Positions 45,635-55,668 are shown, numbered from the stretch's first letter. The stretch: DNA of 64,000 nucleotides from Planctomycetota bacterium (GCA_016709875.1 JADJLZ010000012.1:186001-250000); one strand, 5' to 3'. The notes: generated from the sequence alone by a model not told the origin. A program made the numbers and translations.

Positions 45635-45692
45635 CTCGAGCCGTGCCGCATTCCGCACGGCAGCTCCTCCGTACCCGCTCACGGAAAGCACG

Positions 45693-46358
45693 ATGGACGC
45701 CAACGCACCGATTCAAATTTTCCTCGTCGACGACCAGTCGATGATCCGCGCCGGAATCCGCAGCATGCTGTCGAAGAATCCGCGCTTCCAGGTCTCCGGC
45801 TCGAGCGGAGATCCGCGCGCCGCGATCGAGGCGATCGGGAAGGAGTTCCCCGACGTGATCCTGCTCGACATCTCGATGCCGGGCCTCTCGGGGATCGACG
45901 CGATCTCGCAGATTCGCAAGATCCACCCGCGCGCGCACATCGTGATGCTCACGCACCACGAGGGCGAGACCTTCGTCGAGCAGGCGCTGCAGGCCGGCGC
46001 CGACGGCTACCTCTCCAAGGACTCCGATCCCGCGGAGCTCGCGCTGGCGATCGAATCGGTGAGCGCGGGTAGGCTGTACCTGTCTCCCAAGGTCGCGGGC
46101 GTGCTCTTCAGCCGCGCACGCGGCGGCCCGAACCCCGTCGCTCTGGGCACGAGCCGCCTGCAGTCGCTCACGCCGCGCGAGCGCGAGGTCTTCCAACTGC
46201 TCGCGCTCGGCAAGAGCAACAAGGAGGTCGCGAAGGTGCTCGGGTTGAGCCTGGGCACCGCGAAGAAGCACCGCGAGAACCTGCAGGCGAAGCTCGCCTG
46301 CGGCTCGGCTGCGGAGCTCGCGCTGCTGGCGATCAAGGAAGGGATGCTCTCGGCCTGA
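45693..46358 (+). CDS. NarL/FixJ-type response regulator
   Basis: The start at ATG 45693 follows a GGAAAG site. The 221-residue protein has a receiver domain (FLVDDQSMIRAG, phosphoacceptor Asp in VILLDISMPG, Lys in LSKDSDP) and a LuxR-type helix-turn-helix (LTPREREVFQLLALGKSNKEV, GTAKKHRENLQAKL). No cognate kinase is adjacent in the same operon, but a hybrid histidine kinase lies 2 kb downstream. It probably activates transcription when phosphorylated. Confidence 0.95.
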   Translation: MDANAPIQIFLVDDQSMIRAGIRSMLSKNPRFQVSGSSGDPRAAIEAIGKEFPDVILLDISMPGLSGIDAISQIRKIHPRAHIVMLTHHEGETFVEQALQAGADGYLSKDSDPAELALAIESVSAGRLYLSPKVAGVLFSRARGGPNPVALGTSRLQSLTPREREVFQLLALGKSNKEVAKVLGLSLGTAKKHRENLQAKLACGSAAELALLAIKEGMLSA

Positions 46359-46373
46359 GCCGCGTGCCGCGGG

Positions 46374-46401
46374 TTACCTGTGCGATCGGCTGCGCTAGGC
46401 C
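46374..46401 (+). promoter_or_regulatory. Candidate promoter for the lipoprotein gene
   Basis: TTACCT (46374-46379), 16 nt, TAGGCC (46396-46401); ATG 46416 follows with GGAGG between. Confidence 0.35.
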
Positions 46402-46415
46402 CACTCGGAGGACCC

Positions 46416-47009
46416 ATGAAGATTCTCGCGACTGCGATCTGTGCCCTGTCCCTGTCCGCCTGCACCTTTCACATCCACGTCCACGAGGCGCCCCGGCTCG
46501 CCCTTCCAGCCGAGCCCGCACAGGCGCGAATGGCGCAGCCGGGTGACTCGCTCACCGGCGTCGTGGTCGACGCGCAAGGCCATCCGATGCGCGCGCGCAT
46601 CGCCGCCGTCGGCGAGTCCGGGTCCTTCTCGACGAGCACCGACGACGAAGGGCGCTTCGACCTCGCGTCGCCGGGTTTTGCAGTGAGCGTGCTGCACGCC
46701 AGCACTCCGCAGGGCACCTGCGCCGTGCAGTCGATCCCGGCCAGCGGCCACGCCGCCAAGCTCGTTCTTCAGCCGGGATCGACGCTCGTGCTCCAGTTTG
46801 AGGGTGCCTCGAACGTCCGCTGCGCAATCTTCAGTGGTGCGCTGCGCGTCGAGGACTTCACGCTGCGACCGGGCAAATCCGCGACCGCGATCGTGCCCGC
46901 TGGCGGGCTGAGTGTGCGCGTCTACGAGGGCCAGCACGTGCTCGAGGAGCGCAAACTCGAACTCGCGGCTGGAGCAACACAGACGCTCGTCCTCTCGGGC
47001 GACGCCTGA
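46416..47009 (+). CDS. Small lipoprotein with carboxypeptidase-regulatory-like domain
   Basis: ATG 46416 is preceded by CGGAGG. The 197-residue product has a lipoprotein signal (MKILATAICALSLSAC, lipid on the Cys). Residues about 45-110 match a carboxypeptidase-regulatory/transthyretin-like fold (LTGVVVDAQGHPMRARIAAV, STDDEGRFDL), common in envelope proteins. The C-terminal 90 residues are beta-rich without a known motif. Envelope anchoring is likely. Confidence 0.85.
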   Translation: MKILATAICALSLSACTFHIHVHEAPRLALPAEPAQARMAQPGDSLTGVVVDAQGHPMRARIAAVGESGSFSTSTDDEGRFDLASPGFAVSVLHASTPQGTCAVQSIPASGHAAKLVLQPGSTLVLQFEGASNVRCAIFSGALRVEDFTLRPGKSATAIVPAGGLSVRVYEGQHVLEERKLELAAGATQTLVLSGDA

Positions 47010-47163
47010 GCACGGAACCGGGTCTGCGCATCCCGGGCGGGTGCAGACCGGGGAAAAATGTCAGTTCCACTGTCCAGGGACCGGGGACCTTGGGCCAGCT
47101 ACGAACTTGGGCCCTCACTCGGGCCTCGCGGCCTGTCGATCACGGATCCGACAGACTCGCAAG

Positions 47164-48417
47164 ATGCACCCGAATCCCATCGACTCGCACGGGAGCGCGT
47201 TCGAACATTCCACGAGGCGCACGCAATCCCGCTCGCTCCTCGGCGCGCTGCTCTTTTGGACCTGCGCTCCATTCGCCGAGCGCGCAGGCGGCACCGGCGC
47301 GCCCACGCCGATCCCGATCGGCATGTCGACGGTGCTCAGCGGGCCCGCGAGCGATCTCGGCCAGGGGATGCGCGACGGCGTCGAGTGCGCCTTCGCGGAA
47401 TACAACCGCGCGCTGCCACCGGAGAAGGCTCCGCTCGCACTGGTCGCGCTCGACGACGGCTACGAGCCGGAGCGCTGTGCCCCGAACATGCGCGAGCTCG
47501 TCGAGCGGCGCAAGGTGCTCGCGATCGTCGGCAACGTCGGCACGCCGACCGCCGTCGCGGCGCTGCCGATCGCGATCCAGAGCGGCACGCCCTTCTTCGG
47601 CGCGTTCACGGGCGCAGGCGTGCTGCGCAAGACGCCGCCCGAGCGCTACGTGATCAACTACCGCGCGAGCTACGGCGAGGAGACCGCCGCGATGGTGGAG
47701 GCACTCGTGCGCGGCGGACTCGCGCCCGGGGAAATCGCCTTCTTCACGCAGCGCGACGCCTTCGGCGACGCGGGTTTCGAGGCCGGGATGCAGGCGCTCG
47801 TGCGCCACGGCCTGAAGAGCGCGACGAGCATCGTGCACGGCCGCTACGAGCGCAACACGACCGTGGTCGAGGGCGCGCTCGCGCAGCTGCTGCTCGCGCC
47901 GACGCCGCCCAGGGCAGTGCTCATGGTCGGTACCTACGCACCTTGCGCAGCGCTGATCCGTCGCGCGCACGAGCACGGATTCACCCCGCTCTTCATCGGT
48001 GTCTCCTTCGTCGGTGCGGCCTCGCTCGTGCGCGAGCTCGGGAAGGATGGCGACGGCGTCGCGATCACACAGGTCGTTCCCTACTACGGCGAGGACCGGC
48101 CGCTGTGCCGGGAGTTCCGCGCGGCGCTCGAACGCAGCGCGCCAGGCACACAGCCCTCCTACACCTCCTTCGAGGGCTACATCGCAGCTCGCATCTTCTG
48201 CAAGGCGCTCAGCTCCTGCCCGGTCGCTCCGGGTCGCGAAGAGGTGGTGGACGCCCTGCTTTCGCTCGGACGCTTCGACATCGGGCTCGAGACTCCACTT
48301 CAACTCTCTCCGACGGAACACCAGGCCTGCCACGAGGTGTGGCTGAGCGTGATTCGCGACGGCGCGGTGCAGCCACTGGCCTGGGAGCGCATGCCCGAAC
48401 TCCTGAGGGGGAAGTGA
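47164..48417 (+). CDS. Periplasmic branched-chain-amino-acid-type binding protein (Peripla_BP_6), likely receptor
   Basis: The 417-residue product has a signal region (SRSLLGALLFWTCAPFAERA) and the type I solute-binding core: IPIGMSTVLSGPASDLGQGM, ALVALDDGYEPERC, LAIVGNVGTPTAVA, NYRASYGEETAAMV and SYTSFEGYIAARIF. No ABC permease or ATPase of that class is nearby. Its stop is directly followed by the start of a hybrid histidine kinase, so it probably presents a ligand to that kinase. The 154-bp gap before it (47010-47163) shows nothing that I can name. Confidence 0.88.
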   Translation: MHPNPIDSHGSAFEHSTRRTQSRSLLGALLFWTCAPFAERAGGTGAPTPIPIGMSTVLSGPASDLGQGMRDGVECAFAEYNRALPPEKAPLALVALDDGYEPERCAPNMRELVERRKVLAIVGNVGTPTAVAALPIAIQSGTPFFGAFTGAGVLRKTPPERYVINYRASYGEETAAMVEALVRGGLAPGEIAFFTQRDAFGDAGFEAGMQALVRHGLKSATSIVHGRYERNTTVVEGALAQLLLAPTPPRAVLMVGTYAPCAALIRRAHEHGFTPLFIGVSFVGAASLVRELGKDGDGVAITQVVPYYGEDRPLCREFRAALERSAPGTQPSYTSFEGYIAARIFCKALSSCPVAPGREEVVDALLSLGRFDIGLETPLQLSPTEHQACHEVWLSVIRDGAVQPLAWERMPELLRGK

Positions 48418-51246
48418 ATGGCGAGCATCGACCCCAGGCGGAACCCTGAGAATCCCGACTCCGCACGCAGCCAAGGGGCGCGCGCGAAGCGCCTCGTGTG
48501 GGCCTTGACGCTTCTGACCGTGGTGACCGGGGGGGCCTCGGTGCTGGTGGTGCGCAGCTCCTTCAACAACGTGCGCGAATCGGCCGAGCAGCTGCACGGG
48601 CTCGAGCAGCAGACCGACTCGAACGTGCGGCGGCTGCAGAGTTGCGCCGAGCACGCGCGCGAGGAGTTCGAGGCGCGCCTCGCCGGTGGCGAGCACGGCT
48701 GGAAGCCGGTCAGCACGGGCGAGCTGAATGCGATCGTCCCCAGCCTGCGGGAGATCGGCGTGCAGGACTCCGTACTCGAGCGCGCGGAGTCCACGCTCGA
48801 GAGTCTCGACAGGCTGCTCGACTCGGCGGAGGCCTGGCGCGACCGAAGCGAGGAGAACGAGCAACGCGAAGCCACCGCGGGGCGGCAGCTCGAGGCGGCG
48901 CTCGCGCTCGCACGCGGCGCGATTGCCTCGGCCGATGGCCAACGCAAGCTCGACTGGGCGCTCGCGATCCGGCGCTTTCGCGCAGCCGAACCCGCACAGG
49001 CCGACGAGATCGCTCGCGAGCTCGCCGGCAGCATGCAGTCCTCGATCGAGCACCCGCTGATGCAGAGCGAGTTCCAGGAGCTCGCGCTGCTGACGTATCA
49101 GCTGCGGGACGAGCAGAACGCTGACAACCTCGCCAACCTCAAGGACAACCGACTTGCGCCCAGCCTCGGACGCCTGCTCGACCCGCGGGCGCAGCTCAGC
49201 GGACTGGCCGAACTGCCCCCGGACATCGAGGCCATCGCCGTCGCGCTCTTCGGCGAAGGCTACACGCGCGATCTCGACCACCAGACGATCGTTCCCGGCT
49301 CGAACGGCTTCTATGCGCTGCACCGCGAGCGTATCGACCTTGCGCAGGAGCGCTCGGCGCTCGTCGCGCAGGCAGAGCGTTGTTTCCAGGACATCGACGA
49401 CATGCGCCGCGCGCTCGAGGTTGAGCTTGTGCACACCTCGACGCAGTACACCAGGCGTGGCGGACTCATCTTCGACAGCGCCTGGCGCGTGCTGGCGTTG
49501 ATCTCCGTCGCGGGCTTCCTGATCGTCGTCGGCCTGGGTGTCGGGATCGCGCGCGCGATCCAGCGCCAGATCCTCGGCATCGTGGAAGCCAACGACCGGC
49601 TCGACGCCGCGATCGAGACCGCCGAGCGCGCCAGCTGCGCCAAGAGCGAGTTCCTCGCGAACATGAGCCACGAGATCCGCACGCCGATGAACGGCATCAT
49701 CGGCATGACCGAGTTCCTGCTCGACGGAGAGCTGCCGAGCGAGAAGCGCGAGTACGGCCACACGTTGCGCGTGTGCTCGGAGACGCTGCTCTCGCTGATC
49801 AACGACATCCTGGACTTCTCCAAGATCGAGGCCGGCAAGCTCGACCTGGAACGGATCGACTTCGAGCTGCCCGCGGTGATCGAGGACGCGGTCGACATCC
49901 TCGCCTCGCGCGCGAACTCCAAGCAGGTCGAGCTGCTGATGGATCTACGCCCCGAAGTCCCGCGTTTCGTGCGCGGCGATCCGGGTCGGCTGCGGCAGGT
50001 GCTGCTCAACCTGGCCAACAACGCGATCAAGTTCACCGAACGCGGCGAAGTGGTGCTGCGCGCCGAGGTGCTCGGATCCGCGGAGGGCACGGCGCGTCTG
50101 CGTTTCACGGTGGAGGACACGGGCATCGGCATCCCGCCCGACCGCATCGAGCACCTGTTCCAGGCCTTCACGCAGGTCGACGGCTCGACGACGCGCCGCT
50201 TCGGCGGCACGGGTCTGGGGCTGGCGATCTCCAAGCGCCTGGTCGAGGCGATGGGCGGCAAGATCGGCGTCCATAGCGAACTGGGACTCGGTTCGACCTT
50301 CTGGTTCGAAGTCCCGCTCGAATTGCAGCGCGCGGACGCCGGTACGCTGCGCGAGCTCGCCGCGACCGCGATGCGCGGCCAGCGCGTGCTCGTCGTGGAC
50401 GACAACGCGACCAACCGCAGGATCCTCGAGCTGCAGCTCGGCTCGTGGGGCTTCCGCTGCGAGAGCTTCGAGACGCCGGCGCTGGCGCTCGCGGCGCTGC
50501 GGACCGCCGCGGCGGAGGGTCGTGCCTACCGCGTTGCGCTGCTCGACTACCAGATGCCGGGGATGAACGGCATCGAGCTCGCGACCGCCATCCGCGCCGA
50601 GGACGCGCTGCAGCAGACGCGGCTCGTGCTGCTGAGCTCCGTCGGTGGCCCGATCGCCAACGCGCGCTCGAAGCAGGTCGAGTTCTCCGGCTACCTCACC
50701 AAGCCCGTGAAGCCCAGTCACCTGCGCGACCTGCTGCTCGACCAGCTCGCCGCGGCGGCCCCGTTCGGTGCGCCCAAGCCCGCCGGAGAAGCGTCCGAGA
50801 GCGCGGTGCGCGGAGCGATCCCGAGCGGAATGCGCGTGCTGCTCGCCGAGGACAATGCCGTCAACCAGCGCGTGGCGCTGCTCATGCTGCGCAAGCTCGG
50901 CTGCCATGCGCATGCGGTCGCGGACGGCCAGCGCGCGCTCGAGGCCTGCAAGGCCGAGGACTACGACGTCGTGCTGCTCGACTGCCAAATGCCGGTGATG
51001 GACGGATACGAGGCGGCGAGGGCGATCCGCGCGCTCGAGGGCGAACTCGGGCGGCAGCGCACGCCGATCCTGGCGCTCACGGCCAACGCGATGGACGGCG
51101 ACCGCGAACGCTGCCTCGAGGCGGGCATGGACGACTACATCACCAAGCCGGTGCGCATCGAGACGCTCGCGGAGAAGCTCGCCCACGCGGTCCATCCCGC
51201 GCTGCCCAGCCCGCGCGCGGGGCCGGCGACCACGCTCCGCGGCTGA
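48418..51246 (+). CDS. Hybrid sensor histidine kinase with two receiver domains
   Basis: The 942-residue protein has membrane segments near residues 25-47 and 358-378 that bracket a helical periplasmic sensor. The H box FLANMSHEIRTPMNG places the phospho-His at 418, followed by N, G1 and G2 boxes (LLNLANNAIKFTERG, VEDTGIGIPPDRI, GGTGLGLAISKRL). Two receivers follow with Asp at 710 (LLDYQMPG) and 855 (LLDCQMPV). There is no Hpt domain. It starts the base after the binding-protein stop, so the two genes form a ligand-sensing unit. Relay to the NarL-type regulator upstream is possible but not shown. Confidence 0.95.
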   Translation: MASIDPRRNPENPDSARSQGARAKRLVWALTLLTVVTGGASVLVVRSSFNNVRESAEQLHGLEQQTDSNVRRLQSCAEHAREEFEARLAGGEHGWKPVSTGELNAIVPSLREIGVQDSVLERAESTLESLDRLLDSAEAWRDRSEENEQREATAGRQLEAALALARGAIASADGQRKLDWALAIRRFRAAEPAQADEIARELAGSMQSSIEHPLMQSEFQELALLTYQLRDEQNADNLANLKDNRLAPSLGRLLDPRAQLSGLAELPPDIEAIAVALFGEGYTRDLDHQTIVPGSNGFYALHRERIDLAQERSALVAQAERCFQDIDDMRRALEVELVHTSTQYTRRGGLIFDSAWRVLALISVAGFLIVVGLGVGIARAIQRQILGIVEANDRLDAAIETAERASCAKSEFLANMSHEIRTPMNGIIGMTEFLLDGELPSEKREYGHTLRVCSETLLSLINDILDFSKIEAGKLDLERIDFELPAVIEDAVDILASRANSKQVELLMDLRPEVPRFVRGDPGRLRQVLLNLANNAIKFTERGEVVLRAEVLGSAEGTARLRFTVEDTGIGIPPDRIEHLFQAFTQVDGSTTRRFGGTGLGLAISKRLVEAMGGKIGVHSELGLGSTFWFEVPLELQRADAGTLRELAATAMRGQRVLVVDDNATNRRILELQLGSWGFRCESFETPALALAALRTAAAEGRAYRVALLDYQMPGMNGIELATAIRAEDALQQTRLVLLSSVGGPIANARSKQVEFSGYLTKPVKPSHLRDLLLDQLAAAAPFGAPKPAGEASESAVRGAIPSGMRVLLAEDNAVNQRVALLMLRKLGCHAHAVADGQRALEACKAEDYDVVLLDCQMPVMDGYEAARAIRALEGELGRQRTPILALTANAMDGDRERCLEAGMDDYITKPVRIETLAEKLAHAVHPALPSPRAGPATTLRG

Positions 51247-51314
51247 GGTCCGCGTCGCCTCGAGCGCAGGACCGGTCAGGTCTCACGCGCTCTTCCGCTC
51301 CAGGGAAACACCGA

Positions 51315-51344
51315 TTGCGGCGCCGCTGCGCCGAGCCGTACACT
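51315..51344 (+). promoter_or_regulatory. Candidate promoter for pgm
   Basis: TTGCGG (51315-51320), 18 nt, TACACT (51339-51344); ATG 51359 follows 14 nt later. Confidence 0.5.
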
Positions 51345-51358
51345 CGCTGCTTCGCAGC

Positions 51359-53020
51359 ATGAGCACGAATCCCAATGCAGGCAAGCTGGCCGATCCCGCG
51401 ACGCTGGTGAACGTTCCGCGCCTCATCACGGCGTACTTCACGCTCGAGCCGGATCCGAGCGTGCCCGAGCAGCGCGTCGGCTTCGGCACCTCGGGCCACC
51501 GCGGCTCGTCCTTCGCGTGCAGCTTCAACGAGGCGCACGTGCTGGCGATCAGCCAGGCGGTATGCGAGTACCGTGCGGCGACCGGCATCGACGGCCCGCT
51601 GTTCCTCGGCGCGGACACGCACGCGCTCTCCGAGCCTGCGCTGGCGAGCACGCTCGAGGTGCTCGCGGCCAACGGCGTCCAGACGTGCATCGCCGAAGGC
51701 GACGAATACGTGCCCACGCCCGCGCTGAGCCATGCGATCCTGACGCACAATCGCGGCCGCAAGCGTGGGCTTGCCGACGGGATCGTGCTCACGCCCTCGC
51801 ACAATCCGCCCAAGGACGGCGGCTACAAGTACAACCCCACGCACGGCGGCCCGGCCGGCTCGGAGACCACGGGCTGGATCCAGGCGCGCGCCAACGAGTT
51901 GCTCGAGCAGAAGCTCGCGGGTGTGAAGCGCATCCCGCTCGAGCGTGCTCTGCGCGCGCCGACGACCAAGCGCCACGACTTCCTGCACGCCTACGTCGAG
52001 GACCTCGCCAGCGTGATCGACATGGAGGCGATCCGCGCCAGCGGCATCCGCATGGGCGTCGATCCGCTCGGCGGCGCGGGCGTGAACTACTGGGGCCCGA
52101 TCGCGGAGCGCTATCGCATCGATCTCACCGTCGTGAGCACGCAGGTCGACCCGACCTTCCGCTTCATGACGCTCGACTGGGACGGCCAGATCCGCATGGA
52201 TCCGTCCTCTCCCTTTGCGATGCAGCAGCTGATCGGCCTCAAGGAGCGCTTCGAGATCGCCTTCGCCTGCGACACCGACCACGACCGGCACGGCATCGTC
52301 ACGCGCTCCTGCGGACTGCTCCCGCCGAACCACTACCTCTCGGTTGCGATCGACTACCTGTTCTCGAAGCGCACGAGTTGGCGCGCCGATGCGGCTGTCG
52401 GCAAGACGCTCGTCAGCACGGGCATGATCGACCGCGTCGCCGCGCGCCTGGGCCGCAAGGTGTTCGAGGTCCCGGTCGGCTTCAAATGGTTCGTGGACGG
52501 GCTGATCGACGGTTCGCTGGGCTTCGGGGGCGAGGAGAGCGCGGGTGCGTCCTTCCTGCGCCGCGACGGCAGCGTCTGGACGACCGACAAGGACGGCATC
52601 ATCGCCGCGCTGCTCTCGGCCGAGATCACCGCGAGCCGCGGCCGCGATCCCGGCGAGCTCTACCGCGCTCTGGTGGGGGAGTTCGGCGAGGCCTTCGCGC
52701 AACGCGTCGACGCTCCCGCGAACCGCGCCCAGAAGAAGGTGCTCTCCGCGCTCTCGCCCGAACAGCTGAGTTCGAAGGAACTCGCCGGCGAGCCGATCCA
52801 GAGGATCTTCACGCGTGCGAGCGCCAACGACGAGCCGATCGGCGGCGTAAAGGTCACGACCGAGGGCGGCTGGTTCGCCGCGCGACCCTCGGGAACCGAA
52901 GACATCTACAAGATCTACGCGGAGAGTTTTCGCGGCGAGGATCACCTGCGACGTATCCTCGCGGAGTCGCAGCAGATCGTCGACCGCGCCTTGCAGGCCG
53001 GCCAGAGCGGCGGAAGGTAG
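51359..53020 (+). CDS. pgm: Alpha-D-glucose phosphate-specific phosphoglucomutase
   Basis: The 553-residue enzyme matches the bacterial Pgm family in length and motifs: FGTSGHRGSS near residue 42, the phosphoserine loop TPSHNPP (S147), the magnesium loop DTDHDRHG, the sugar-binding GGEESAG, and the phosphate-binding RPSGTED at the C-terminus. It interconverts glucose 1-phosphate and glucose 6-phosphate in the cytoplasm. zwf follows after 54 bp on the same strand, so the product would feed straight into glucose 6-phosphate oxidation. Confidence 0.95.
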   Translation: MSTNPNAGKLADPATLVNVPRLITAYFTLEPDPSVPEQRVGFGTSGHRGSSFACSFNEAHVLAISQAVCEYRAATGIDGPLFLGADTHALSEPALASTLEVLAANGVQTCIAEGDEYVPTPALSHAILTHNRGRKRGLADGIVLTPSHNPPKDGGYKYNPTHGGPAGSETTGWIQARANELLEQKLAGVKRIPLERALRAPTTKRHDFLHAYVEDLASVIDMEAIRASGIRMGVDPLGGAGVNYWGPIAERYRIDLTVVSTQVDPTFRFMTLDWDGQIRMDPSSPFAMQQLIGLKERFEIAFACDTDHDRHGIVTRSCGLLPPNHYLSVAIDYLFSKRTSWRADAAVGKTLVSTGMIDRVAARLGRKVFEVPVGFKWFVDGLIDGSLGFGGEESAGASFLRRDGSVWTTDKDGIIAALLSAEITASRGRDPGELYRALVGEFGEAFAQRVDAPANRAQKKVLSALSPEQLSSKELAGEPIQRIFTRASANDEPIGGVKVTTEGGWFAARPSGTEDIYKIYAESFRGEDHLRRILAESQQIVDRALQAGQSGGR

Positions 53021-53074
53021 GGTTCACGATGGAATCGAGCCAAGGGTCGAGCGGGGACCGAGGCGGGGCCTGAG

Positions 53075-54466
53075 ATGGGAACCGTCGCTCCAAGTCGGAC
53101 GCGCTCGGATGCCCTGGTCGTGTTCGGTGCGACGGGGGATCTGGCGCACAAGCTGATCTTCCCCGCGCTCTACACGCTGGAGAAGCGCCGCGAACTCGGC
53201 TTGCCCGTGATCGGCGTCGCCTTCTCGGACTGGAACCTCGAGCGCTTGCGCAAGCACGCCAGCGACGGCATCCGCGCGGCGGGCCGTATCGACGACAAGC
53301 GCGCGCTGCGGCGCCTGCTCGCGCGCCTCGCGTACGTGGACGGCGACTACAAGGAGTCGCAGACTTTCGCAGCGCTCGGGAAGGCCTTGAAAGGGGCGCG
53401 GCGCCCGGCGCACTACCTCGCCATCCCGCCCGTGCTCTTCCCGACCGTCATCCAGGGACTCGGCGACGCGGATCTCGCGCACAACGCGCGTGTCATCGTC
53501 GAGAAGCCCTTCGGCCGCGACCTCGCGTCCGCGCGCAGGCTCAACCAGGTTGCACGCGCGGTCTTCCCGGAGCCGTCGATCTTCCGCATCGATCACTTCC
53601 TCGGGAAGGAGGCGATCATGAACATCCTCTACTTCCGCTTCGCGAACGCGTTCCTCGAGCCGATCTGGAACCGCAACTACATCGCGAGCGTGCAGGTGAC
53701 GCTGGCCGAGGATTTCGGCGTCAAGGACCGCGGCGCGTTCTACGAATCCGCCGGCTGCCTGCGCGACGTGATCCAGAACCACCTGTTCCAGATCGTCGCG
53801 CTGCTGGCGATGGAACCGCCGGCCTGCCAGGGCTTCGGGGCCGTGCACGACCAGAAGGCCGAGGTCTTTCAGGCCATGCGCCCGCTCGCCGCGGCCGACC
53901 TCGTGCGCGGGCAGTACACCGGCTATCGCAAGGAGAAGGGGGTCGCGCGCGACTCGCAGGTCGAGACCTTCTGCGCGCTGCGCCTCTACATCGATTCGTG
54001 GCGCTGGGCGGGAGTGCCCTGGTACCTGCGCTCGGGGAAGATGCTGCCGGAGACGGCGGCCGAGGTGCTCGTGCAGCTGAAACCGGCACCGCAGCGGCTC
54101 TTCGACGATTCAGCACCCGCGGACGGGCGCGCGAACTACCTGCGCCTGCGCATCTCGCCCGACTCCGCGCTCGCGCTCGCCGCGCGCGTGAAGCTCCCGG
54201 GGAAGGAGTTCGTCGGCGAACAGCGCGAACTCGCGCTCTCCGAGGAGACGCTGGTGCACGAGTCGCCCTACGCGCGGCTGCTCTCGGACGCGATGGCCGG
54301 CGACGGCGCGCTCTTCACGCGCGAGAATTCGGTCGAGGCCGCGTGGGCGGTGGTGGACATGGTCCTGAAGTCGAAGATCCCGCTGCATTCCTACAAGCGC
54401 GGGAGCTGGGGCCCCAAGCAGGCCGAGGCGCTGATCGCCGCCGACGGGGGCTGGCACAACCCATGA
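53075..54466 (+). CDS. zwf: Glucose-6-phosphate 1-dehydrogenase
   Basis: The 463-residue enzyme has the NADP-binding GATGDLAHKLI near residue 19, the EKPFGRDL strand and the substrate signature RIDHFLGKE (usually RIDHYLGKE). It oxidises glucose 6-phosphate to 6-phosphogluconolactone with NADP. No pgl or gnd lies nearby; instead acetate kinase and phosphoketolase follow at once, with the stop overlapping ackA by 4 bp (ATGA). Confidence 0.95.
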   Translation: MGTVAPSRTRSDALVVFGATGDLAHKLIFPALYTLEKRRELGLPVIGVAFSDWNLERLRKHASDGIRAAGRIDDKRALRRLLARLAYVDGDYKESQTFAALGKALKGARRPAHYLAIPPVLFPTVIQGLGDADLAHNARVIVEKPFGRDLASARRLNQVARAVFPEPSIFRIDHFLGKEAIMNILYFRFANAFLEPIWNRNYIASVQVTLAEDFGVKDRGAFYESAGCLRDVIQNHLFQIVALLAMEPPACQGFGAVHDQKAEVFQAMRPLAAADLVRGQYTGYRKEKGVARDSQVETFCALRLYIDSWRWAGVPWYLRSGKMLPETAAEVLVQLKPAPQRLFDDSAPADGRANYLRLRISPDSALALAARVKLPGKEFVGEQRELALSEETLVHESPYARLLSDAMAGDGALFTRENSVEAAWAVVDMVLKSKIPLHSYKRGSWGPKQAEALIAADGGWHNP

Positions 54467-55668
54467 CACGCAGCGACCCACGCATCCTGACGCTCAACGG
54501 CGGCTCTTCGAGCGTCCGCTTCGCGCTCTACCCGCTCGGCGCGCCGCTCGAGCGCGGGCTGCACGGCAGCGTCGAGCGCATCGGTGTGAGCGGAACGAAG
54601 CTCAGCTTCGTCGATCCCGAATCCGATCGGCGCGAGAGCCTCGAGATCGAGCCAGGCGACCGCAGCTCGGTCGTGCGCTTCCTGCTCGACTGGCTCGAGC
54701 GGACGCTCGACCTAGGCGCGCTGCGCGCCATCGGGCACCGCGTGGTGCACGGCATGCGGCACAACGCTCCCGAGCTCGTCAGCAACGAACTCGTCGCGGA
54801 GCTGCAGCGCATCCGTCCCTACGACCCCGACCATCTGCCGCTCGAGATCGAGCTGATCGAGGCCTGTCGCGCGCGTCATCCGCGGCTCCCGCAACTCGCT
54901 TGCTTCGACACCGCCTTCCACGCCGGTATGCCGCGCGTGGCGCAGCTCTTGCCGATCCCGCGCCGCTACGCCGCGCAGGGACTGCAGCGCTACGGCTTCC
55001 ACGGCCTGTCCTACGCGTTCCTGATGGAGGAACTCGCGCGCCTGGGTGATCCGGCCGCGACTCGCGGACGCGTGATCCTCGCGCACCTGGGGAACGGCGC
55101 CAGCCTCGCTGCGGTGCGCGACGGCAAGAGCATCGACACCAGCATGGGTTTCACGCCGACCTCGGGCCTGGTCATGGGCACTCGCTCGGGCGATCTGGAT
55201 CCGGGCGTGGCTGCCTACCTCGCGCGCGCCGAACAGCTCGACTCCGGGCGCTTCTACGAGCTGGTGAACCATCGCTCCGGGATGCTCGGCGTCTCGGAGA
55301 CCAGTTCCGACATGCGCGACCTGCTCGCGCTCGAAGCGCACGACGTGCGCGCAGCCGAGGCGGTGGCGCTCTTTTGCTACCAGGCGAAGAAGTGGATCGG
55401 CTCCTTCGCCGCCGCGCTCGGTGGCCTGGACACGCTGGTGTTCGCCGGCGGCATCGGAGAGCACGCACCGCTCGTGCGCGAGCGCATCTGCACCGGCCTC
55501 GGCTTCCTCGGCATCGAACTCGATCCCGCGCGCAACGCGCAGGACGCGGCGCTGATCTCCGCGAGCACCGGCCGCGTCGCCGTGCGCGTCATCCACACCG
55601 ACGAGGAGCTGATGCTCGCGCGAGCGCTCGTGCAGCACCTCGACCAGGCACAGCAGCAGGAGACCTGA
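54463..55668 (+). CDS. ackA: Acetate kinase
   Basis: The 401-residue enzyme starts at ATG 54463, overlapping zwf. It shows the ASKHA-fold motifs LNGGSSSVRFALY, GHRVVHG, RYGFHGLSY, AHLGNGASLAAV and FAGGIGEHAP. It makes ATP and acetate from acetyl phosphate (reversible). Its neighbour phosphoketolase yields acetyl phosphate, so the pair forms a substrate-level phosphorylation step. The next gene starts 3 bp after its stop. Confidence 0.96.
   Translation: MTRSDPRILTLNGGSSSVRFALYPLGAPLERGLHGSVERIGVSGTKLSFVDPESDRRESLEIEPGDRSSVVRFLLDWLERTLDLGALRAIGHRVVHGMRHNAPELVSNELVAELQRIRPYDPDHLPLEIELIEACRARHPRLPQLACFDTAFHAGMPRVAQLLPIPRRYAAQGLQRYGFHGLSYAFLMEELARLGDPAATRGRVILAHLGNGASLAAVRDGKSIDTSMGFTPTSGLVMGTRSGDLDPGVAAYLARAEQLDSGRFYELVNHRSGMLGVSETSSDMRDLLALEAHDVRAAEAVALFCYQAKKWIGSFAAALGGLDTLVFAGGIGEHAPLVRERICTGLGFLGIELDPARNAQDAALISASTGRVAVRVIHTDEELMLARALVQHLDQAQQQET

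Noticed and set aside
47030..47100. Possible short repetitive element before the binding-protein gene (GGGGAAAAATGTCAG...GTCCAGGGACC)
   Set aside because: I found no second copy in the window and only weak internal symmetry.
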